In this document: positions 58,003 through 64,000 of the stretch, in pieces
Layout: every line of letters begins with the position of its first letter
Numbering within the stretch: position 1 is the first letter of the stretch
NCBI RefSeq assembly: GCF_024713975.1
Contig: NC_091104.1
Location: forward strand, 17,565,580 to 17,629,579
Reading direction: 5' to 3'
DNA from: Paralichthys olivaceus
Lineage: Eukaryota; Chordata; Actinopteri; Pleuronectiformes; Paralichthyidae
DNA: 64,000 nucleotides
The notes under the pieces: generated by a model
What the model saw: only the letters and a program-made list of their open reading frames with translations
Databases searched by the model: none
Told to the model about the DNA's origin: nothing
Translations under genes and position numbers: made by a program

Positions 58003-58885
58003 TCACTTGTCAGCTTTCCTTGTGTCCTCCGACGCACCTACAATGACATTACACACATTGCATGATCAGTAAATTTTATCAAGCTACAGAGAAAGTATCA
58101 CCAATACTATCATGACACTAAAGTGCAGACAGTAATATCAAATGAAATCATCGACTGGCCACCAGAACTATTACAAAGCTGTCACTCTATGTTCTAATGA
58201 AGATATTGGCAAAACAGACATTTTAAGTATAGGATGATTGAAAATTTGAGGTAAGTAAAGTAGAATAAGGTAACAAAACTAAATAAGTACTGAAACAAAA
58301 TATAAATGCAGATTTAAAGATTAGATTAGATTAAGCCTGTAAATTATAGTACCGATGTTAAGTGGATTAAAAAATTTGAAAACAGAGCAAGAATAAACAC
58401 TTTAGATATAAAACTTATCCAACCAAGGACCCAGTTCAGACCAAAATGAACCATCTACTGTTACCTTTTGATTGAAAAGCAGAAACCATACTTCCTGCTG
58501 GCACTCCACCTCCGCTAGCCACTGCAGAAGCTGACATCATTTTAGCAGCCACAGAGCCTGCTGCAATTCCATCTGAAGTGAAACCTGCGGTCCCCAGAAC
58601 ACTTGGGGCCTTATCCTTCGTCACTGTTGAACAGAGCAGAAAGGGAGCCTTCATTATTATGGTAATTATGATTATAATGGTTGTTATTGTTATTGTATGT
58701 CTATTAATGTCTTACCTGCTCCAACTGCTGCACCTGTCACTGAAAGACAAGAAATTGCATCTTATTACAGCTGAGCTTTACAGACTTGTATCACATGCTA
58801 TTATTAATAAAGAAACATGATGCTACATATAGAAAAAGAATGTTTCACTATAGTCAGAGGAAGAGTGGTACTCACCAGGGTCCAT
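58003..58885 (-). CDS. ifi27-like: ISG12/IFI27-like interferon-inducible protein, copy 2
   Basis: Four coding exons as in copy 1: 58885-58876, 58739-58716, 58623-58465, 58037-58003, giving 75 residues. The core GFTSDGIAAGSVAAKMMSAS is identical to copy 1. Differences: exon 3 begins VTKDKAPSVLG because the first of the two tandem acceptors seen in copy 1 is lost (ttcaacag here), and exon 4 ends earlier (ASEDTRKADK), since an indel brings a TGA into frame. As in copy 1, charged residues interrupt the first hydrophobic segment and the third helix is missing. Intact reading frame; could be functional or in early decay. Confidence 0.78.
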
Positions 58886-58951
58886 GTTTTTTCTCTTCTC
58901 TTCTCTCTGCTGTGTTTATCCTCTGTTGTGATCAGCCTCGAGCTGGACTGG

Positions 58952-59063
58952 TATTTATTCACTTCATGTAGGTTTCCTCAGAAATGAAACTATGGTACGA
59001 TCCAATAAATGGGAGAAACAGAGAGTCACACCCTCTCTACTGGACTGCTGAAGAAATGAAACT
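58952..59063 (-). promoter_or_regulatory. Interferon-type promoter of ISG12-like copy 2
   Basis: Same layout as copy 1: ATAAATA box at 58952-58958 and GAAATGAAACT twice (58981-58991 and 59053-59063, plus-strand orientation). Confidence 0.6.
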
Positions 59064-59379
59064 GATGAAATCCAACTGGAAATAAAAGTATGGAGAATGA
59101 ATGTGCAGTTTTATTATTTTAATTTCAAAACAAACGATGGCACAAGGCATGGCTGAGCAAATGTTTCTTAAACAAAAGAAGGAGGTTCTTCATAAAAGCA
59201 CCAGTGTACAATGAACTTTTAGCTTGTCTGATGGTAACGAAAGAACTAATTGAACATAGATGGGCTGTATCTATGATACTTTGCTCTATAAATCATAATG
59301 CTTACATTTTTACATTCTAACAGATGTTAAACTCCCAGACGATCAAACAAACAAGCCGAGGGGTGAAAAGAAAACCTCC

Positions 59380-59830
59380 TTGGCAGAGGTAAAAAAGTAC
59401 CCTTACAATCAAACAGAACTGATGGATAACATCTGCACATTCTCAACTGTAATAACTGTGGAAACTGAGAGCAGTATATACATGTCCACTGGCAGCGCAA
59501 TGAGTAGAAGAGTAACCTGTTGGGAATGTTACAGATGTGAAGAAGAAAATAAGCGCTGTGTACTACGAGAGATGATGTGATTGAGACTACACTGTGGTCG
59601 TCAGCAAAATAAGCTTCCCCCATGTTCAGCAAGAAGTCTCCCGTGAGTTACCACATCAACAATATTTGCTTAGATTCTAGCTTTCAGATCAGGAGGAAAC
59701 AACAAGTGACTCTGGAATAGTTTTGGTAAAGAGCCAGTCTGAATGGAGCGTGACCTGTGCTACACAGCTGCACTGAAGACAAGCACAGTCATTTCAGTCA
59801 GAAGAAGATTTCTACATACTGCACACATAC
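59380..59830. repeat. Copy of nt5c1a 3' UTR sequence
   Basis: Shares 'caatatttgcttagattcta', 'gtgactctgga', 'agtctgaatgg' and 'gcgtgacctgtgctaca' with 52205-52610 in the same order and orientation. Either a segmental copy or two copies of an unnamed dispersed element. Confidence 0.7.
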
Positions 59831-59926
59831 TGCACCGTGGTTCTCATAAAAACAGAAGTAGACATTAGCCTGATAGATGGTGAACATTGTGCCTGTGTAA
59901 CATCAGCATGTTATTGTCATTGTTTT

Positions 59927-60003
59927 AACAGCAGTCAGGACAAATGTTTCTCTTTGTCACTGAAGAAAATAATGTTTTGGCCCTGAAGGTTGTGGCACCT
60001 CCA
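59927..60003. repeat. 77-bp repeat shared with 63194-63270
   Basis: The stretch 'ttaacagcagtcaggacaaa' to 'gttgtggcacctccag' is repeated almost exactly about 3.27 kb to the right, in direct orientation. Confidence 0.8.
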
Positions 60004-60009
60004 GTAAAT

Positions 60010-60316
60010 ATAAAAGGTTCAGTGTGTAGAATTTAGTGACATCTAGTGGAGAAGTTGCATGTTGCAGCTGAACACCCCTCACCCTCTGTTCCCAACATGA
60101 AAGAGAACCTGTGGTGGCCTTCAGTTGTCATACAAACTCAAAAGGTGTTTAGTTTGTCCAGTCTGGGCTACTGTGAAAAACATGGCAGCTTCCATAAACA
60201 GGACCCGCCCCTGATGTAAATATAAAAGGCTCATGGGTGACAACATCACTAGGATCATTTTATATTCAATTTCTGCCAGTAGATCCCTTTCATCTAGATC
60301 TTACTCACTGGACCCT
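60010..60316. mobile_element. TTAA-type MITE, degraded copy
   Basis: Begins 'aaaggttcagtgtgtagaat' and ends 'cttactcactggaccctg'. Same interior as 61915-62269 but with mutated ends. Confidence 0.65.
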
Positions 60317-60487
60317 GAACAAATATATTAAAGTTATTGTACACAAGTGCTTAAATACAATATAACAGTACATATTCTTGTTTATGAGTCATAACAGTGT
60401 TATGATACACTGGTGGATAACTAGATACTTTAACTAAAAAGGACAATGAACCAGTTAAATCTTTCAAATGTGTTTAACCAGGTGGCT

Positions 60488-60493
60488 TTTATT
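60488..60493 (-). terminator. Poly(A) signal of ISG12-like copy 3
   Basis: AATAAA on the minus strand, about 140 bases after the predicted copy 3 stop. Confidence 0.5.
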
Positions 60494-60633
60494 TTCTGAG
60501 TTGTAAGAGTCAAACAATGTAACATCATGTCAGGAAAATGCAAACAAGACAACTTCCCAAACATTTCAGAACATAAACATGTTGCTTCATCACATGTTTC
60601 ATTAGATTAACAGGATAACCAGTCGTTGATTAT

Positions 60634-61621
60634 TCAGGAAAAGCGGCTTGCCGCGCATCCCCCCACTGCTCCAGCACCGGCCACAGCTACACTGGCCCCT
60701 GACAGTGAGCAGCACCTACAATGACATTACACACATTGCATGATCAGTAAATTGTATCAAGCTACAGAGAAAGTATCACCAATACTATCATGACACTAAA
60801 GTGCAGACAGTAATATCAAATGAAATCATCGACTGGCCACCAGAACTATTACAAAGCTGTCACTGTATGTTCTAATGAAGATATTGGCAAAACAGATATT
60901 TTAAATATAAGATGATTGAAAATTTGAGGTAAGTAAAGTAGAATAAGGTAACAAAAAAAAAGTAACAGTACTGAAACAAAATATAAATACAGATTTAAAG
61001 ATAATAAATGAAACAATACAAAAGTTGTGCATTAGATTAAGCCTGTAAGAGCTGATGTTAACAGATGTTTAGTGGATTAAAAAATGTGAAAACAGAGCAA
61101 GAATAAACACTTTAGATATAAAACTTATCCAACCAAGGACCCAGTTCAGACCAAAATGAACCATCTGTTTACCTATTGACTGACAAACAGCCACCACACT
61201 TCCTGCTGCCACTCCACTTCCGTTAGCCACTGCAGCATACGACATCGCTTTAGCAGCTAAGGAGCCTGCTGCAATTCCAGCTGAGGTGAAGCCTGCGGCC
61301 CCCAGAACAAGAGGGGCCCCGACCACAGCCACAACTGCACCTGGACAAGAACACAACAGAGATGGAGCCTTCATTATTATTGTAATTATGATTATAATGG
61401 TTGTTATTGTTATTGTATGTCTGTTAATGTCTAACCTGTTCCAACTGCTAAAACCGTTGCTGAAACACAAGAAAGAAATTGCATCTTATTACAGCTGAGC
61501 TTTACAGACTTGTATCACATGCTATTATTAATAAAGAAACATGATGCTACATATAGGTGTTGATTTCCTAAAAGAATGTTTCACTATAGTCAGAGGAAGA
61601 GTGGTACTCACCAGGGTCCAT
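60634..61621 (-). CDS. ifi27-like: ISG12/IFI27-like interferon-inducible protein, copy 3 (canonical)
   Basis: Four coding exons: 61621-61612, 61459-61436, 61340-61173 and 60698-60634, giving 88 residues. Exon 3 has the full family signature with an uninterrupted hydrophobic start: AVVAVVGAPLVLGAAGFTSA, then GIAAGSLAAKAMSYAAVANG and SGVAAGSVVAVCQS. For exon 4 I use the acceptor ending at 60699 (ctgtcag), which yields the family-like ASVAVAGAGAVGGCAASRFS. The acceptor that aligns with copies 1 and 2 (exon start 60714) gives only AAHCQGPV and a stop. So the choice of acceptor decides whether the third hydrophobic segment is made. Of the three copies this one looks most like a working ISG12. Confidence 0.8.
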
Positions 61622-61688
61622 GGTTTTTTCTCTGCACTTCTCTCTGCTGTGTTTATCCTCTGTTGTGATCAGCTTCGAGCTGGACTGG

Positions 61689-61800
61689 TATTTATTCACT
61701 TCATGAAGGTTTCCTCAGAAACAAAACTATGGTACAATCTAAACACAGGGGGCGACAGAGAGTCACATCATCTCTAATGGACTGCTGAAGAAATGAAACT
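61689..61800 (-). promoter_or_regulatory. Interferon-type promoter of ISG12-like copy 3
   Basis: ATAAATA box at 61689-61695. IRF/ISRE-like motifs, in plus-strand orientation, are GAAACAAAACT (61718-61728, one G changed) and GAAATGAAACT (61790-61800). Confidence 0.55.
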
Positions 61801-61854
61801 GGCTGAACAAATGTTTCTTAAACAAAGGATTATCCAGCATTGTTCCTTTAATCA

Positions 61855-62395
61855 GCTGACTACACCTGAGCAGCCATTGCCAAACAAGGAATGTTACAAT
61901 TATATGGTGAGAATTTAAAGGTCCAGTGTGTAGAATTTTGTGATATCTAGTGTTGTAATTGCATGTTGCAGCTGAACCCTCTCCTTCCAAACATGAAAAA
62001 GAATCCGATGAAGCCTTTAATTGTCATAAAAACTCAAAAGCTGTTTAGTTTGTCCAGTCTGGACTAATGTAAAAAACATTGTGACCTCTGTAGAGAGGGT
62101 CCCCTCAATGTAAATATATAGTATTTAAATATAAAGGGCCTTTTCTGGGCCAACTACAATTCATACAATTTAGATGAAATGAACTAGTTAAAACATCATG
62201 ACGATTATTCTACATTAAATTTCTGCCAATAGTTCTCTTTCACCTAAATCTTACACACTGGACCTTTAAGGATTATTCTCACGCGATGCATTATAGGGTG
62301 TAGTCAGATGATGAAAGAAATTATGACTAAATAGAACAGCAACTCCCCAACTTGGTATTTAAATTGTCTCAAATTACCAGCTCCACCTAGAATTA
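61855..62395. mobile_element. Relative of the long-TIR element, interrupted by a MITE
   Basis: The left part ('tatatggtgagaattta') and the right part ('tgcattatagggtgtagtca', 'cagcaactccccaacttgg') match 53615-54145. Between them sits the TTAA-type MITE at 61915-62269. Confidence 0.65.
61915..62269. mobile_element. Complete TTAA-type MITE, about 350 bp
   Basis: The left end TTAA-AGGTCCAGTGTGTA and the right end TACACACTGGACCT-TTAA are exact inverted complements, bordered by TTAA on both sides. No ORF. Four further partial copies of this family are in the window (16610, 21324, 60010 and this one's relatives), and its insertion into another element gives a relative age. Confidence 0.82.
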
Positions 62396-63190
62396 TATAA
62401 AAATAAACTTTGTTTATATAACACTAAAAATAGACTTTACAAAGTGATTTGACAACAAAACAAGAAAAGTTAATAAAAACATGAACACGTAACAGCAGTA
62501 ATATCAAGGCTGTAGTCATGATCTCACAATTTAACGCACAAAAGAGAAAATTGTATGTATTTTGTTATTTAAAACAATGTTTAATACTGTATTGTAAGTC
62601 TAATTTGTGCTTGGTAATATAAACATGTTATATTAATTTATATATCCAGTTTTTATATTTTTAAAAACACAATTACATATGTATATCAAATTACTTAAAA
62701 TATACACAAATCTCGAAATTAGTATGTATACATTAGACTTAAGACATAAGACAGCAAACACATTAGGGCCCACAATGTTTAGTTTTTCAACAATGAATAG
62801 AAATATATGCATTGCTAAAGATCTATGAAGACAAGTAGAGTTATTTGAGCAAAAGGTTTAGCAAATTGGTTTTGATTGATCCTACACCAACCTTCTCTTC
62901 AGTCATCTTTGCTCCCCCTCTCCAGTCATCTCTCCTATAGTATTGAAATAGATGGTAAGATCAGAACTGGGAGTAAGCCCATCTATAAAAATGTGTCTTT
63001 AAGAGAGATTTAAAAGAGAAATTTGACAGACAGACGTCCTCAGAGTGGGAGCCCTGACAGAAAAGACCCAGCTGCCTTTGGTCCTCAGCCAGGACTTTGG
63101 AATGTGAGCAGGGCCTAACCTTTTAAATATGAATTAACATCTTAACTGATGATAACAGGAGTAAATATCAGAAGAGTTTAAGAGTTTAGT
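62396..63190. other. AT-rich sequence with a fish repeat fragment
   Basis: No gene. The stretch 62985-63115 ('gagccctgacagaaaagacc', 'tttggtcctcagccaggac') is a recognisable fragment of another common fish repeat. Confidence 0.45.
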
Positions 63191-63193
63191 TTT

Positions 63194-63270
63194 AACAGCA
63201 GTCAGGACAAATGTTTCTCTTTGTCACTGAAGAAAATAATGTTTTGGCCCTGAAGGTTGTGGCACCTCCA
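63194..63270. repeat. 77-bp repeat shared with 59927-60003
   Basis: Direct copy of the segment flanking ISG12-like unit 2. Confidence 0.8.
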
Positions 63271-63698
63271 GAAAACATTAAAGGTTCTGTCAGTACGTAT
63301 ACATGGGATAGCTTTGTATTTTTTTGCTGTACAGCCCACGCTTGTATCTTTCATGCCACGAATAAAGTCTTTAAATTTTTTGTTGTGGGTTTTTAACATT
63401 TATTATAAACAAGGCAATAAAAATCTTATGAACATATAACATTTATATGGAATTTCTAAACAGGTATAAAGGCTTAAATACAGATATTAAAAACTTACAA
63501 TATATGAATATGTGGGTATATATATACATATGAATATGTGGTTTGTGGGAAATAGGGGTATGGGGATGCAGGTGGCCTCAGGCTCCTGATTCCCTCCAAA
63601 AGCAGTGCAACCATAGTGTTACTGCCCTCCATAATGGTGGCCGGCGACTGCTCCTGCCGCTCCATCACTTTGCTTCATCTGCTGTCTCCAAAACTCCC

Positions 63699-63983
63699 TC
63701 ATTTCACCCATCTGTTGGCATAGGAGAGCAATATCTCCTGTATGCCCCTGCCACCTCCAACCGGGCGGCTGGGCACTTGTCCCTGAAGAAATAATTGGTG
63801 TAAAACATATGACATGTCCTGGCGTGGGTATATGTTTAAACAGAAATAAGCATTGGTTGGTGCAGCCAGAATATTGCAGAACTTATCAGGTAACTCAGAG
63901 TTCCTCTGCAGTTGGGAAATGCTCCTTGTGCTTTCAGTTGACCTGAGAGAGTCATCTTCGCACTGCTGTGTCGTGCTGCCCAT
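63699..63983 (-). other. Unidentified ORF near the right window edge
   Basis: 94-residue minus-strand ORF (starts MGSTTQQCEDD, contains FCNILAAPTNAYFC). No domain, promoter or splice evidence is visible. A plus-strand ORF at 63543-63794 partly overlaps it. It could be an exon of a gene that continues to the right, or chance. Confidence 0.2.
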
Positions 63984-64000
63984 TGTTTCGTCGAGACCTC

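Larger units (their letters stand above)
57673..59382. repeat. Tandem unit 2 of the ISG12-like cluster
   Basis: Near-identical to unit 1 across gene, introns, promoter and flank, but without the LTR-like insertion. This implies the duplication predates the insertion, or the insertion was lost. Confidence 0.85.
60343..61800. repeat. Tandem unit 3 of the ISG12-like cluster
   Basis: Aligns with units 1 and 2 from 'cacaagtgcttaaata' through the promoter, but is more diverged in exons 2 to 4. It is the likely older relative. Confidence 0.8.

Noticed and set aside
63211-63439. ORFs of 60-65 residues on both strands at 63.2-63.4 kb
   Set aside because: They overlap the 77-bp repeat and each other in several frames; no sign of selection on coding.

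Overview
The window is teleost fish genomic DNA, probably from a percomorph. It has large intron-containing genes with GT-AG introns, long CA and GA microsatellites, degraded fish LINEs, MITE-like elements, and fish-type zona pellucida and ISG12 genes. Two neighbours, mfsd2a and mycl, also sit side by side on human 1p34, so this is conserved vertebrate synteny. I could not decide which teleost-duplicate suffix (a or b) applies to mfsd2a, mycl or nt5c1a.

Layout: 0.28-0.34 kb may hold the last exon of a plus-strand gene that enters from the left. A ZP3-type egg-coat gene (8 coding exons, minus strand) fills 4.7-1.7 kb. mfsd2a, the lysophosphatidylcholine transporter, follows on the same strand (13 coding exons, 17.4-7.7 kb) and can be assembled with every splice phase intact. 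The 13 kb between the divergent mfsd2a and mycl holds decayed LINEs (an L1-like 3' end and a Rex1/CR1-like reverse transcriptase), MITE fragments and a telomere-like motif. mycl (plus; non-coding first exon and two coding exons) lies at 30.6-33.4 kb. A 14 kb gap follows with one broken coiled-coil reading frame. nt5c1a (plus; six coding exons) lies at 47.5-51.6 kb.

The most dynamic part is 55-62 kb. It contains three tandem copies of a four-exon ISG12/IFI27-like interferon-inducible gene, all on the minus strand. Each has paired interferon-response (IRF/ISRE-like) motifs and an ATAAATA box upstream. Copies 1 and 2 are nearly identical and have lost features of the family. Copy 3 looks canonical if a second splice acceptor is used in its last exon. 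Copy 1 alone carries a 586-bp LTR-like insertion with a 4-bp target duplication, and a second LTR-like segment lies between copies 1 and 2.

The four main genes have no shared pathway. Their roles are egg-coat structure, brain and liver lipid uptake, transcriptional growth control and AMP breakdown. The ISG12-like cluster is a separate, recently amplified innate-immunity locus. No CRISPR array, tRNA or rRNA gene was seen.
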